A stretch of 64,000 bases of DNA from Bacteroidales bacterium (GTDB lineage Bacteria; Bacteroidota; Bacteroidia; Bacteroidales; F082), in NCBI GenBank assembly GCA_017538795.1, contig JAFYIE010000023.1:1-64000 (forward strand), in the 5' to 3' direction. The notes under the pieces are model-generated. The model had not been told where the DNA came from, did not search any database, and saw nothing but the letters and a program-made list of their open reading frames with translations. Of this stretch, positions 32,215 to 41,142 are shown piece by piece. Positions within the stretch are counted from its first letter, which is position 1. Each line of letters opens with the position of its first letter. The position numbers and the translations under genes are program-made.

Positions 32215-33636
32215 TTATATCGGAGCCACGAGGTGCACGAAGAAACCCATTTCGCCCAACTCGTTGAAGCCATATTCCAACCTCAAAACCTTGTCGTAAT
32301 ACGTCACAAAGTCAATACCGACGCCCGTTCCGTATATCCATTTGTTTGCGACTCTAGTGTTGAAACCTTCCGGAATTTTGACATCCCACGTGTATGCAAA
32401 ATCAAAGAACAAGTTGGCATAAAACGCAAGATGTATCTTACCGAACTTCTCATTTTTTATCCACGAGATGTGTTTCGTCACAGGCTTTAATATCGCAAAC
32501 TTCAAATTGTTCTTAAAAATAGTATAATTCAAAGCGTCGACCACATACAGGTCGTAAGTTCTGACATAATCGTTATTATATCCGAGCCCTTGCGACAAGA
32601 AATACGGAGCGGTGTTACGGTCAGATATCTTTGCCGTGACATTCGAAGCCCAATAAAATCTGCCACTTATAGGCGTATACCAGTCGGCTGTGATCTTCTG
32701 ATAAAAGATATCAGGCGAATAGTCGAACAAACCAAGACCCATTTTTGTAAACTCGACCTCCAAATAATGACCATCGAGAGGATAGTTTTGGTCGTCACGG
32801 TAGTCGTTTTTAAAAATCAACGACAAAATAAAGTACTGAAAGCGTGTTCCGTCAGGATTCGCAAAGTCAGGGTTTACAGTTTTAATGCTATCATTAAAAA
32901 CTCTATTCTCATACCTCAGCTGCAGAAACAGTCTGTTTCGATAGCCAAATCTATAATACGGCATCAACGAAGCGTAAAAAGATTGATGTGCATATTCACT
33001 TCCGCACTTGAAAAATTTTACTCTGTCATTTTCTGTAACGTACGGTACTTCCCTATTTCGGGTATATCCTGTCGACGTTTCCATTCCAAGTCGCTGTCTA
33101 CGAGTCAGATACGGAATATCGTATGTAATTCCAAAGACTTGATTATATCCACCGATTATTGTAAGTGTCAACAAGTGTTTCAAGCCCCACACATTACGAT
33201 AAAGCAGGTTAAAGCCATAGCTCAGTCGGGACGCGTCTTCAGCATCGTACCACGATTTCAGGTTTCTGTCGGCGTACAGGAAATACGGCATAGGCCAAAG
33301 ATACCATCGTTCGAGCATATCAATAACCAATACTTTGCCATGAGCGACATCTTCAGAGTCGGACCATTCAAAATCGACGAAATTAAACAATGATGTGTTA
33401 AGCAGATTCTCACGACTTTCTTTAATCTCTTCATCTTGCATCAAATCTGTTTCGTTGTTTTTGAGATATATTGTATCGCCTTCCCTAAAAAGAAGTTCCC
33501 TGTAAATCGTAGACGGTTTAGTGATTTTGTTGCCTTTCAGCACTATTTTTGAAATTATTATATAATCTTCTTCGCTCTCTTGCGCAAACGACACAACAGA
33601 AATCAAAAGAAAAATTATAGTCAACAATTTCCTCAT
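32215..33636 (-). CDS. BamA/TamA-family outer membrane protein (POTRA plus barrel)
   Basis: 473 residues with signal peptide (MRKLLTIIFLLISVVSFAQ). Residues about 25-110 look like one POTRA-type module (IIISKIVLKGNKITKPSTIY, LLNTSLFNFVDFEW), then a beta-barrel of about 350 residues with aromatic-rich strands (FYASLMPYYRFGYRNRLFLQ, FILSLIFKNDYRDDQNYPLD) and a closing strand ending FFVHLVAPI. The phrase DDQNYPLDGHYLEV resembles the start of the Omp85 barrel domain. It is far shorter than BamA (885 residues here) and may serve a special class of outer membrane proteins. It sits between rsgA (six bases) and nadK (18 bases). Confidence 0.78.
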   Translation of the reverse strand: MRKLLTIIFLLISVVSFAQESEEDYIIISKIVLKGNKITKPSTIYRELLFREGDTIYLKNNETDLMQDEEIKESRENLLNTSLFNFVDFEWSDSEDVAHGKVLVIDMLERWYLWPMPYFLYADRNLKSWYDAEDASRLSYGFNLLYRNVWGLKHLLTLTIIGGYNQVFGITYDIPYLTRRQRLGMETSTGYTRNREVPYVTENDRVKFFKCGSEYAHQSFYASLMPYYRFGYRNRLFLQLRYENRVFNDSIKTVNPDFANPDGTRFQYFILSLIFKNDYRDDQNYPLDGHYLEVEFTKMGLGLFDYSPDIFYQKITADWYTPISGRFYWASNVTAKISDRNTAPYFLSQGLGYNNDYVRTYDLYVVDALNYTIFKNNLKFAILKPVTKHISWIKNEKFGKIHLAFYANLFFDFAYTWDVKIPEGFNTRVANKWIYGTGVGIDFVTYYDKVLRLEYGFNELGEMGFFVHLVAPI

Positions 33637-33642
33637 AGCACA

Positions 33643-34551
33643 TCAATCATCTATCATGTTACAATAATTTTCATAACGCCAGTCAGCGATAACATGTTGT
33701 TCCACAGCGGCTTTTATTGCGCAATGCGGTTCGTGCAGATGGGTGCAGTTGTTGAAACGGCATTCGTGCATAAGCGCCCGCATCTCAGGAAAACGTTGTG
33801 CCAGAGTCTCTTTCTCCATGTCAAACAACGCGAACTCTTTAATTCCAGGGGTGTCAATGATATAGCCTCCGAAACCGAGTTGATACATCTGTGCAAAGGT
33901 AGTTGTATGCTTTCCTTTTTCGTGCACTTCCGAGATCTCACCTACACGGATGTCAAGATTAGGATCCAGTCTGTTCACCAACGCCGACTTTCCAACTCCC
34001 GAGTGGCCTGAAAACATGCTGATTTTATCCTTCATTATCGTTTCCAGTCTGTCGCAGTTAAACCCTGTCTTAGCTGAAATCATAAACGATTGATAACCGA
34101 TGCCGTTATACACTCGCATCAACTCTTCCGCCGCAGCGTTCTGTTCATCGTTATAGATGTCGCATTTGTTGAACACTATCACCACAGGAATATGATAAGC
34201 TTCAGCAGTCACCGTGAACCTGTCAATAAAACCAGTCGATGTCCTTGGCTGCGCTATTGTAGCCACAAGGATAGCCTGGTCAACGTTTGCCGCTATGATA
34301 TGCGACTCTTTTGACAGATTCACCGATTTGCGGACAATGACGTTAGTGCGCGGCAGGATTTTGTCGATCACACAAGTATCCTTATCACGTTCTTTTTCAA
34401 AGTTCACGAGATCGCCAACAGCCACAGGATTGGTTGTTCGCAAGCCATCGAGACGTATTTTACCACGCAAGCGGCACCGCGACACCATTCCGGCATCATT
34501 TCTGACATCATACCAGCTTCCAGTTGACTTAATAACTCTTCCTATCGGCAT
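33643..34551 (-). CDS. rsgA: Ribosome small-subunit GTPase A
   Basis: 302 residues. An OB-fold N-terminus (residues 1-75) precedes a circularly permuted GTPase: G4 VFNKCDIYND comes first (about residue 121), then G1 GHSGVGKSALVNRL (about 171) and G3 DTPGIKEF (about 218), and last a zinc-binding tail with CRFNNCTHLHEPHCAIKAAV. RsgA helps the last maturation steps of the 30S subunit. A -7 box lies 21 bases upstream. Stop codon is six bases from the TamA-like gene. Confidence 0.94.
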   Translation of the reverse strand: MPIGRVIKSTGSWYDVRNDAGMVSRCRLRGKIRLDGLRTTNPVAVGDLVNFEKERDKDTCVIDKILPRTNVIVRKSVNLSKESHIIAANVDQAILVATIAQPRTSTGFIDRFTVTAEAYHIPVVIVFNKCDIYNDEQNAAAEELMRVYNGIGYQSFMISAKTGFNCDRLETIMKDKISMFSGHSGVGKSALVNRLDPNLDIRVGEISEVHEKGKHTTTFAQMYQLGFGGYIIDTPGIKEFALFDMEKETLAQRFPEMRALMHECRFNNCTHLHEPHCAIKAAVEQHVIADWRYENYCNMIDD

Positions 34552-34571
34552 CTTTGCAATAAAAAACGATG

Positions 34572-34579
34572 CAAAGGTA
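34572..34579 (-). promoter_or_regulatory. -7 box (TACCTTTG) for rsgA
   Basis: On the minus strand TACCTTTG lies 20 bases before the ATG at 34551, inside the 46-base spacer after dprA. Confidence 0.55.
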
Positions 34580-34597
34580 CAGATTTTTATTGAATTA

Positions 34598-35695
34598 TCA
34601 CAATTTTTGATAACGTTTTCCTGGCAGAGCAGTCAAAACACCGTCAAATTCAAGGGAAAGCAGCACCGACGCTATTTTCGTTGGCGTCAAATCGGTTCCG
34701 ACGATAATGTCATCAAGATGAATAACGCTGTTGTTTTCAAAAACATTCATCACTTTTTGTTCATCTTCGCTGAAATCGCGAAACAAACGCATCTGTTTTA
34801 CCACAACTTTTGTGTCGACATCCCAACGCATGACATAACGGATATCCGTTGCGCATGTCAAGAGATTTGCTTTGTTTGTCTTGATGAGATGATTACACCC
34901 TTCGCTATAATAATCACCAATTTTCCCTGGAATTGCAAAAACTTCACGGTCATACGAATTCGCGATATCAGCCGTTATCATCGCACCGCCTTTCAAAGCA
35001 CTTTCAATTACCACCAGACAATCCACCATTCCTGCGACAACCCTGTTACGTTTCGGAAAATTTTCCTTTTCAGGTCTAGTTCCGCTGACGTATTCCGTCA
35101 ATATACCTCCTTTCTCAAGCATTTTTGTTGATAAATTTCTGTTTTCCGCCGGATAAATAGTTTGCATTCCGTGTCCCAGCACACCCACGGTAGCAAGATC
35201 ATATTTTAAAGCGGCTCTATGCGAGGCGGAATCAACACCATACGCAAGTCCACTGATTATCAATACATTGTCAGACGACAAATCTTCAATTATCTTTTCC
35301 GTTACATACTTTCCATATTCGGTTATATTGCGTGTGCCGACAACACCTATCGTCTTGGCGGCATTTAAATCGGCATTACCTTTATAATACAACATCATTG
35401 GACTGTCGTGACAGTGCTGAAGACGCTTCGGATAATCCTGATCGAGGTAAAAAAGCGGCTTAATATCATGTTTTTCAATAAAGCTCAGTTCCTCTTCAGC
35501 ACGAAGCATAACATCTTTAGACCCAATGCCTTTAACCAATTTATTATTTATCCCGCTTATCTGTGTCAAGGCTTTTTTCTTTTCACAAAACACGGCCTCA
35601 GCGCCTCCGCAGTAGGCGACCAACTTCTTACCATTCACGTCTCCAATACCAGGAACCAAAGTAAGAGCGATTTCATATAGTTTCTGATTTGTCAT
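34598..35695 (-). CDS. dprA: DNA-processing protein DprA
   Basis: 365 residues; loads RecA onto incoming single-stranded DNA during natural transformation and recombination. Residues about 1-75 form a helical (HhH/SAM-like) region (IALTLVPGIGDVNGKKLVAY); the Rossmann core has TIGVVGTRNITEYGKYVTEK (about 114), LIISGLAYGVDSASHRAALK (about 147) and VLGHGMQTIYPAENRNL (about 172), and a C-terminal winged helix (about 305-365). The ATG at 35695 is supported by homologue starts, and a -7 box ends only four bases before it, suggesting a leaderless transcript. Confidence 0.93.
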   Translation of the reverse strand: MTNQKLYEIALTLVPGIGDVNGKKLVAYCGGAEAVFCEKKKALTQISGINNKLVKGIGSKDVMLRAEEELSFIEKHDIKPLFYLDQDYPKRLQHCHDSPMMLYYKGNADLNAAKTIGVVGTRNITEYGKYVTEKIIEDLSSDNVLIISGLAYGVDSASHRAALKYDLATVGVLGHGMQTIYPAENRNLSTKMLEKGGILTEYVSGTRPEKENFPKRNRVVAGMVDCLVVIESALKGGAMITADIANSYDREVFAIPGKIGDYYSEGCNHLIKTNKANLLTCATDIRYVMRWDVDTKVVVKQMRLFRDFSEDEQKVMNVFENNSVIHLDDIIVGTDLTPTKIASVLLSLEFDGVLTALPGKRYQKL

Positions 35696-35699
35696 GATG

Positions 35700-35707
35700 C
35701 AAAATTA
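35700..35707 (-). promoter_or_regulatory. -7 box (TAATTTTG) immediately before dprA
   Basis: On the minus strand TAATTTTG is four bases from the dprA ATG, the same unusual spacing as at the flavin reductase gene. Confidence 0.45.
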
Positions 35708-35841
35708 CGCATATTTTCAATACGTTTTTCACCTTTTTTCTGCAATTTTAGTTAATTATAATTAAGATTTCCTGCTAAATTTTGCAATTTTTGACAAATA
35801 ATTTTAACATAAAATCACATACATCCTATCAATAAAAATAT

Positions 35842-35849
35842 TATATTTG
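35842..35849 (+). promoter_or_regulatory. -7 box (TATATTTG) for the glycosyltransferase-lgt pair
   Basis: TATATTTG matches TAnnTTTG and lies 15 bases before the TTG chosen as the glycosyltransferase start. The 35696-35864 divergent spacer is otherwise AT-rich with no further feature seen. Confidence 0.6.
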
Positions 35850-35864
35850 CAAAAAAATATTGCT

Positions 35865-36947
35865 TTGGGAAAGAACATTCTTATATGTCCGTTAAACTGG
35901 GGATTAGGCCACGCAACTCGCTGTGTACCAATAATCAAAGCCTTGACAGGTCAAGGTCATAAGGTAATTGTCGCCGCCGACAAAGGACCTCTGGCATTTC
36001 TGCAGAAGGAGTTCCCGGACTTGGATTTCATAGAATTTCCTGGATTTAATCCGAGATATAGCAAATCGGACACTCAGGTTTTCAAGATGATGACATCGTT
36101 TCTCGGTGCCATAAAAATCTTTAACAAAGACCACAAGACCGTCGAATCCATTGTGAAAAGCCATAACATAGACGTGGTTATCTCCGACAACCGTTTCGGA
36201 TGCTGGAGCGATGAAGTTCATTCGGTTTTTATCACCCATCAGTTGCATATTCAGGTGCCAAAAATGTGGCATTGGGTCACTCCTATTATTAATATATTCA
36301 ACCGACATTACATCAAAAAATACGATGAGGTTTGGGTGCCCGACGATGAGTATGAATTTTCGTTAAGCGGGAAGCTGTCTCATCCTGTAATTAAAAATGT
36401 CAAGACATCTTATATCGGATTTTTAAGTCGTTTTAAGGTTGAAAATCAAGAAGATACAGAAAAAACAAATAAGTTTTTGGTAATTCTTTCGGGTCCCGAG
36501 CCGCAAAGAACAATGTTTGAAGATATTATCATCAAACAAGCCAAAAACATAAAAGACAACGTGTTGATTCTCAGGGCAAAGCCAGATTCTTACGAGCTTC
36601 CGAGAGATGTTTCAGACAATGTAAGCATGTTCAACCACGTTGACGATGAGATGTTTGTAAAACTAGTGAACAGCGCCGAGAACATCATCTGCAGAGGCGG
36701 TTATTCATCATTGATGGATCTGATAAGGCTGAACAGGACAGCATATCTTGTGCCTACGCCCGGACAAACGGAACAGGAATATTTGGCTAAATATTTAAGC
36801 AAATCGGGATATTTCAACTGGTGCAAACAATCTGACTTTCAATTAGATAAAGTTTCAACATCATATATCTCGATTAGAGACAAATATCGTGACAACGAAA
36901 GTAGCATCGACGATTTTATACAAATTTGGATTGAAAATTTAAGTTAA
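35865..36947 (+). CDS. MurG-like (GT-B fold) glycosyltransferase
   Basis: 360 residues from a TTG start at 35865; an earlier in-frame TTG at 35847 lies inside the -7 box and is rejected. The N-terminus ILICPLNWGLGHATRCVPII is the donor-side loop of the GT28/MurG-like family found in Bacteroidota. The C-terminal donor site is ENIICRGGYSSLMDLIRLNR followed by PTPGQTEQEYLAKYLSK, like the GGxxS/E-Q motif of MurG. No membrane helix. It may transfer a sugar to an envelope lipid or glycan; acceptor unknown. It is followed by lgt after two bases. Confidence 0.82.
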   Translation: MGKNILICPLNWGLGHATRCVPIIKALTGQGHKVIVAADKGPLAFLQKEFPDLDFIEFPGFNPRYSKSDTQVFKMMTSFLGAIKIFNKDHKTVESIVKSHNIDVVISDNRFGCWSDEVHSVFITHQLHIQVPKMWHWVTPIINIFNRHYIKKYDEVWVPDDEYEFSLSGKLSHPVIKNVKTSYIGFLSRFKVENQEDTEKTNKFLVILSGPEPQRTMFEDIIIKQAKNIKDNVLILRAKPDSYELPRDVSDNVSMFNHVDDEMFVKLVNSAENIICRGGYSSLMDLIRLNRTAYLVPTPGQTEQEYLAKYLSKSGYFNWCKQSDFQLDKVSTSYISIRDKYRDNESSIDDFIQIWIENLS

Positions 36948-36949
36948 AA

Positions 36950-37783
36950 ATGCTTTTAAACTATATCATTTGGGACGTAAACCCGTATATTTTCACGTTT
37001 CCTGAAAAGTTTCCGCTCTTAGGCGGCCGTCCTATAGCGTGGTACGGACTTCTTTGGGCTTTGGTGTTCGTTATCGGATACTATATCATGAAAAAGATGT
37101 ACAAGAAGGAGAATTTGAGCGATGAACTTTTAGACAAGCTCCTGATTTACATGTTAGTTTTCACCATCGTCGGCGCGCGTTTGGGACATTGCATCTTCTA
37201 CGAACCCGAATATTATTTCGCCAAACCGGTGAGATTTCTTTACATTTGGGAAGGCGGTCTGGCAAGTCACGGAGGAGCGATAGGCATCTTGCTCGGTTTG
37301 TTGATTTATTCAAGAAAAATCAAGAAGCCCTATATGTGGATTTTGGACAGGATTGTAGTCCCCGTTGCTTTGGGTGGAGCGTTCATCCGCTTGGGAAACC
37401 TCATGAATTCGGAGATTTACGGCTATGAGACGACGCTTCCATGGGGATTCAAGTTCGTCCGCGACTGGGCTCCGGGCACTCCAATAGACGCCATTCCAGC
37501 TTGTCACCCGACGCAAATTTACGAGGCTTTGATTTGTGTTATCGTGTTCGCGGTCTTAATGTTCCTGTATTTCAAGAAAGACACGGTAAACAAGCATCCC
37601 GGCTTTTTGTTCGGCTTTTTCTGCGCCACTGTTTTCGGCTCGCGAATGCTCATTGAAATCGTCAAACAACCGCAAGTTGAGTTTGAGACCTCGATGACGC
37701 TCGACATGGGACAATGGCTCAGCATTCCGTTTGTGATAGCGGGAATTTACTTCATGATAAGAAGCTACAAGAAACAAGTTTAA
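36950..37783 (+). CDS. lgt: Prolipoprotein diacylglyceryl transferase
   Basis: 277 residues, an integral inner membrane enzyme with about seven helices that moves diacylglycerol from phosphatidylglycerol to the lipobox cysteine of prolipoproteins. Family sites: RPIAWYGLLWALVFVIGYYI (about residue 27), VGARLGHCIFYEPEYY (about 75, the Lgt core), YIWEGGLASHGGAIGILLGL (about 98, with the essential His), GAFIRLGNLMNSEIYG (about 142) and PTQIYEALICV (about 186). The start is two bases after the glycosyltransferase stop. The many lipobox proteins in this window are likely substrates. Confidence 0.94.
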   Translation: MLLNYIIWDVNPYIFTFPEKFPLLGGRPIAWYGLLWALVFVIGYYIMKKMYKKENLSDELLDKLLIYMLVFTIVGARLGHCIFYEPEYYFAKPVRFLYIWEGGLASHGGAIGILLGLLIYSRKIKKPYMWILDRIVVPVALGGAFIRLGNLMNSEIYGYETTLPWGFKFVRDWAPGTPIDAIPACHPTQIYEALICVIVFAVLMFLYFKKDTVNKHPGFLFGFFCATVFGSRMLIEIVKQPQVEFETSMTLDMGQWLSIPFVIAGIYFMIRSYKKQV

Positions 37784-37784
37784 A

Positions 37785-37820
37785 GTTAATCAGTTGTTCA
37801 GTACTGAATAACTGATTAAC
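37785..37820. terminator. Near-perfect palindrome, probable bidirectional terminator
   Basis: 18-base arms beginning GTTAATCAGTTGTTCAGT pair with one G-T wobble. It sits in the 41 bases between lgt and the convergent DUF2723 gene. A U-tract is lacking on both sides, so it may also be a repeat element. Confidence 0.55.
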
Positions 37821-37824
37821 TGGT

Positions 37825-40800
37825 TTAGAGGTATGTCATGAAACAATCTAAATATTCGTTGACGACCTTGTCGAGTTCCTGCTGAATCTCATAACGTTTA
37901 TAACGTTTGGCTGTGTCAGCCATAGTGTTCACAAGCGACAACGCATCGTGGACCGATTCCTTATAATACTCAATGAATTGAGGCTTAAGCGTTTTGTAAT
38001 AACGCAGCTCGTCAGTCGCATTTCCAGCTATTTTACTCAAGACATCATCACCTTTATCAAAAGCGCCAGCCTTGTAATAAAGCTCAGGGAAATAACCCTC
38101 ATAATAGAATCCGTAAGGAATTTTCTCATCAGGGAAGAATTCCTGACATTTATCCATAACCGTGATAGCGTCCTCGTATCTCTGACGATTCACAAGTGCC
38201 TGAGCGAGACGCATATACGCCATTTTTACGAACGAAATATTACGCACGCTCTCAGGGTCGACAGTCACATTTTCCTCGTTAAGACGGCCCCAACGTGTTT
38301 TGTTTACCAAAAGGTCATAAGAACCATCGATAAACACTCCGCCGGCGCCTTTATGATAATCAGGAGCCAAAACCGGCATGAAACGATGTGACAGACCTTC
38401 CTGATGCAGATATTTGTCGATTCCAAGGATGTTGGAGATGTCGCTCAAACTAGTGAAATACACGCACCTGTCCCAATTGTTTGTGGCAAAGAAATCGAGG
38501 AGCATCAGCTCATTTTTGGTGAGATACGACACTTTATCTGAGATAGTCCACACGATTTCATCCACGATCTGGTCTTTCATGCTTTCAGGAACGATGCCGT
38601 TTGCAATGACTTTTTCCTTGTCGACAGTTATTTTCAGATTACGCGCAGGCAGATAGTTGACTTTCTTGCCCGACATATCGGTAGCTTTAGTGCGAGGGTT
38701 ATCGCTTCTCAAGAAATCGATAGCGTCTTTGAGCTCCACCGGTCCCTCAAACACATCCTGAATATAGACCTGTTCGTTTACACCATTATTATATTGCGCA
38801 GGGGTTAACGACAGAGGCATTTTTTCAGAGTTATAGATTTTTCTACCCATCTGGTGCACATACCAATATCCTGACGAGAGCATGAAGTTACACACGCGGA
38901 CGTCGGTGCGGTAGCCTTCCACCTCCTGGACATACCAAAGCGGGAATGTATCGTTGTCGCCACGAGTGAAAATCACAGCATTTTCCGGCAGATTCATCAG
39001 ATAATTCTTACCCCAGTCGAGAGCAGAGGTCTTGCCAGAGCGGTTATGGCCTTCCCAGCCTTGAGCCGCCATCAGGATCGGGACAAACAGGCATGCCAAA
39101 GAAGCGACAGTCATCGCGACTTTCTCATTCTTAACAACTTTCTGCAAACCTTCGATAGCGCCAAGCACGCCGAAGCCCATCCATATAGCGAAAGCGTAGA
39201 AAGCGCCGGCGTATGAATAGTCACGTTCACGAGGCTGATATGGCGTTTGGTTGAGGTACATTATGATGGCGATGCCTGTCATGAAGAACAACAAGGACAC
39301 CACCCAACAATTCTTGGCGTCTTTCTTCAGCTGATAGAAAAGACCCACGATACCAAGTATCAATGGCAAAAAATAATATTCGGTATGAGCAGCGTTTTGC
39401 ATCGTTCTCGGCAAGTCTTTCTGGCTGCCAAGTCGCGGATTATCAATAAATCCGATACCGCTGACCCAGTTACCGTGTTCAAGCTCGCCCTGCCCTTCCG
39501 TGTCGTTCTGACGACCCACGAAGTTCCACATAAAGTAACGCCAGAACATCCAACCGCACTGATAATCAATGAAGAAGCGGAGGTTTTGACCGAAAGTAGG
39601 TATCATAACCCGTTCATTGGTGCCGTCAGGACGTCTCTGTGTGGTGACATTCATCTTCGCCTTGTCGATGTAACGCTCATAAGTGCTTGTAAACGTCTTC
39701 TTTGAGCCGTTCCACATACGCGGGAAAAGCGTCATAACATGGTCATCGTAGATATATTCGCCAGGGTTTTTGCCGATTTCGACATATTTACCCTTCTTGT
39801 GGTCTTTAATATAAATAGGTGTGCCTTCGCTCATGTCGTAAGGCTTAGCGGTGTAATATGGTCCGTAAAGGATAGGCCAGCTGCCGTATTGCTCACGTTT
39901 CAGGTAAGAAAGCATCGAGATGGCGTCTTTAGGCTCATTTTCATTGATAGGCGTATTAGCATTCGCACGAATAACAAGCATAAAGAACGACGAATATCCG
40001 ATAAGGATAAACATGAACGACAGAATAATAGTATTCCAAATCGGCTTGTTATTTTTCGTGGTATACCATAATCCCCAGACAATCAATGCGATAATGAGCA
40101 CGAAATAGAAAATGGTGCCGAAGTTAAACGGCATGCCGATAGTGTTCACGAAGAACAGCTCGAAGTTACCAGCTAGTGAAACGATTGCCGGAATCAAAAT
40201 CACCTGTATGAAACCAGTGAGTGCCAAAGCGATGATGCCCGACCAGATAAATCCTTTCCAAGAAAATTTATATTTTTTGAAATAAACGATATAGACAATT
40301 GCCGGAATAGTAAGCAAATTAAGCAAGTGCACACCAATTGACAAGCCTATGATGTAGGCGATGAAAATCAGCCAACGGTAATGGTTCGGCTCTTCCGAGA
40401 CCTGTTCCCACTTTAGGATAGCCCAGAAAGTGATAGCTGTCAGCAAGGACGACATGGCATAGACCTCGCCTTCCACAGCGTTGAACCAGAATGAATCGGT
40501 GAAGGTGTACGACAAAGCACCTATTGCGGCGGCCGCCAACACTGCCGGTTTCTCGCCCCAAATCTTCTGCGCAAGCATCGAAATAGTCCAGAACAGGAAC
40601 AAGATGGTGAAACTTGAGCAAAGAGCCGACATTATGTTAACCATCATGGCCACTTTGGTGACGTCACCGAAAGCGAACAAGGTAAAGAAACGGCCGATAA
40701 GCTGAAATGTAGGTGCTCCTGGCGGGTGACCGACTTGCAGTTTGTTTGCTGTAGAGATGTACTCACCGCAGTCCCACCAACTCACGGTAGGCTCCATGGT

Positions 40801-40872
40801 GAGGAAATAAACGATGGTGGCTACAAGAAAAACGCCCCATCCAACGAGATTATTTAATTTTTTAAAGTTCAT
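37825..40872 (-). CDS. DUF2723 (GT117-type) large membrane protein
   Basis: 1015 residues. The true start is the ATG at 40872 (MNFKKLNNLVGWGVFL); the frame stays open upstream across the tRNA-Gln gene, but that part is not protein. The N-terminal signature LTMEPTVSWWDCGEYISTAN and GHPPGAPTFQLIGRFFTLFA defines DUF2723. About 11 hydrophobic helices lie in residues 10-650. After the helices a periplasmic-looking domain (about 660-1015) includes a helical C-terminal repeat region (MRLAQALVNRQRYEDAITVM). The family is classed as a candidate protein O-mannosyltransferase-like GT in Bacteroidota; donor and acceptor are unknown. A -7 box lies 29 bases upstream. Confidence 0.85.
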   Translation of the reverse strand: MNFKKLNNLVGWGVFLVATIVYFLTMEPTVSWWDCGEYISTANKLQVGHPPGAPTFQLIGRFFTLFAFGDVTKVAMMVNIMSALCSSFTILFLFWTISMLAQKIWGEKPAVLAAAAIGALSYTFTDSFWFNAVEGEVYAMSSLLTAITFWAILKWEQVSEEPNHYRWLIFIAYIIGLSIGVHLLNLLTIPAIVYIVYFKKYKFSWKGFIWSGIIALALTGFIQVILIPAIVSLAGNFELFFVNTIGMPFNFGTIFYFVLIIALIVWGLWYTTKNNKPIWNTIILSFMFILIGYSSFFMLVIRANANTPINENEPKDAISMLSYLKREQYGSWPILYGPYYTAKPYDMSEGTPIYIKDHKKGKYVEIGKNPGEYIYDDHVMTLFPRMWNGSKKTFTSTYERYIDKAKMNVTTQRRPDGTNERVMIPTFGQNLRFFIDYQCGWMFWRYFMWNFVGRQNDTEGQGELEHGNWVSGIGFIDNPRLGSQKDLPRTMQNAAHTEYYFLPLILGIVGLFYQLKKDAKNCWVVSLLFFMTGIAIIMYLNQTPYQPRERDYSYAGAFYAFAIWMGFGVLGAIEGLQKVVKNEKVAMTVASLACLFVPILMAAQGWEGHNRSGKTSALDWGKNYLMNLPENAVIFTRGDNDTFPLWYVQEVEGYRTDVRVCNFMLSSGYWYVHQMGRKIYNSEKMPLSLTPAQYNNGVNEQVYIQDVFEGPVELKDAIDFLRSDNPRTKATDMSGKKVNYLPARNLKITVDKEKVIANGIVPESMKDQIVDEIVWTISDKVSYLTKNELMLLDFFATNNWDRCVYFTSLSDISNILGIDKYLHQEGLSHRFMPVLAPDYHKGAGGVFIDGSYDLLVNKTRWGRLNEENVTVDPESVRNISFVKMAYMRLAQALVNRQRYEDAITVMDKCQEFFPDEKIPYGFYYEGYFPELYYKAGAFDKGDDVLSKIAGNATDELRYYKTLKPQFIEYYKESVHDALSLVNTMADTAKRYKRYEIQQELDKVVNEYLDCFMTYL

Positions 40873-40900
40873 AGCGAATTTAATTCGATAATTTAAACTG

Positions 40901-40908
40901 CAAAAATA
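40901..40908 (-). promoter_or_regulatory. -7 box (TATTTTTG) for the DUF2723 gene
   Basis: On the minus strand TATTTTTG lies 28 bases before the ATG at 40872. It fits the chosen start and excludes the longer frame. Confidence 0.6.
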
Positions 40909-40979
40909 GCAAATTATTACAGACAAAGGACAAGAAAAATATTTTTTTGATTTTTTTAGACTTATATTGAAAAAAGTTG

Positions 40980-40987
40980 TATTTTTG
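40980..40987 (+). promoter_or_regulatory. -7 box (TATTTTTG) for tRNA-Gln
   Basis: TATTTTTG matches TAnnTTTG and lies 24 bases before the tRNA 5' end, divergent from the DUF2723 promoter. Confidence 0.55.
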
Positions 40988-41011
40988 CACCCGCATTCAG
41001 AATTGGAATGA

Positions 41012-41082
41012 TGTCGAGTGGTGTAATGGCAGCACTGCAGATTTTGGTTCTGCCTGTCAAGGTTCGAATCCTTGCTCGACAA
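41012..41082 (+). tRNA. tRNA-Gln (anticodon TTG)
   Basis: A 71-base cloverleaf: acceptor TGTCGAG pairs with CTCGACA plus discriminator A; anticodon stem GCAGA/TCTGC encloses loop TTTTGGT with anticodon TTG; T arm CAAGG-TTCGAAT-CCTTG. The 3' CCA is not encoded (next bases are CAT), so it must be added afterwards. Confidence 0.95.
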
Positions 41083-41102
41083 CATTAGGAAAGAGTTGAA
41101 GG

Positions 41103-41131
41103 CCTGCTACGGAATGTAACAGGTTTTTTTA
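41103..41131 (+). terminator. Terminator between tRNA-Gln and rimP
   Basis: CCTGCTAC, loop GGAAT, GTAACAGG with one mismatch, followed by seven T. It separates the tRNA from rimP by 12 bases and would make rimP depend on read-through or on a promoter not seen here. Confidence 0.65.
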
Positions 41132-41142
41132 TTGTTAAAGAA

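Noticed and set aside
34214..35131. A 305-codon frame antisense to rsgA and dprA
   Set aside because: Both sense genes are well supported, and the frame crosses the gap between them without any family match.
36950..37783. Small antisense and alternate-frame open frames over lgt and its neighbours
   Set aside because: They are shadows of a strongly conserved membrane protein gene and lack independent support.
40873..41085. The DUF2723 reading frame stays open upstream, across the tRNA-Gln gene
   Set aside because: Homologues begin at MNFKKLNN, a -7 box lies at 40901-40908, and the extension is the antisense of a tRNA.
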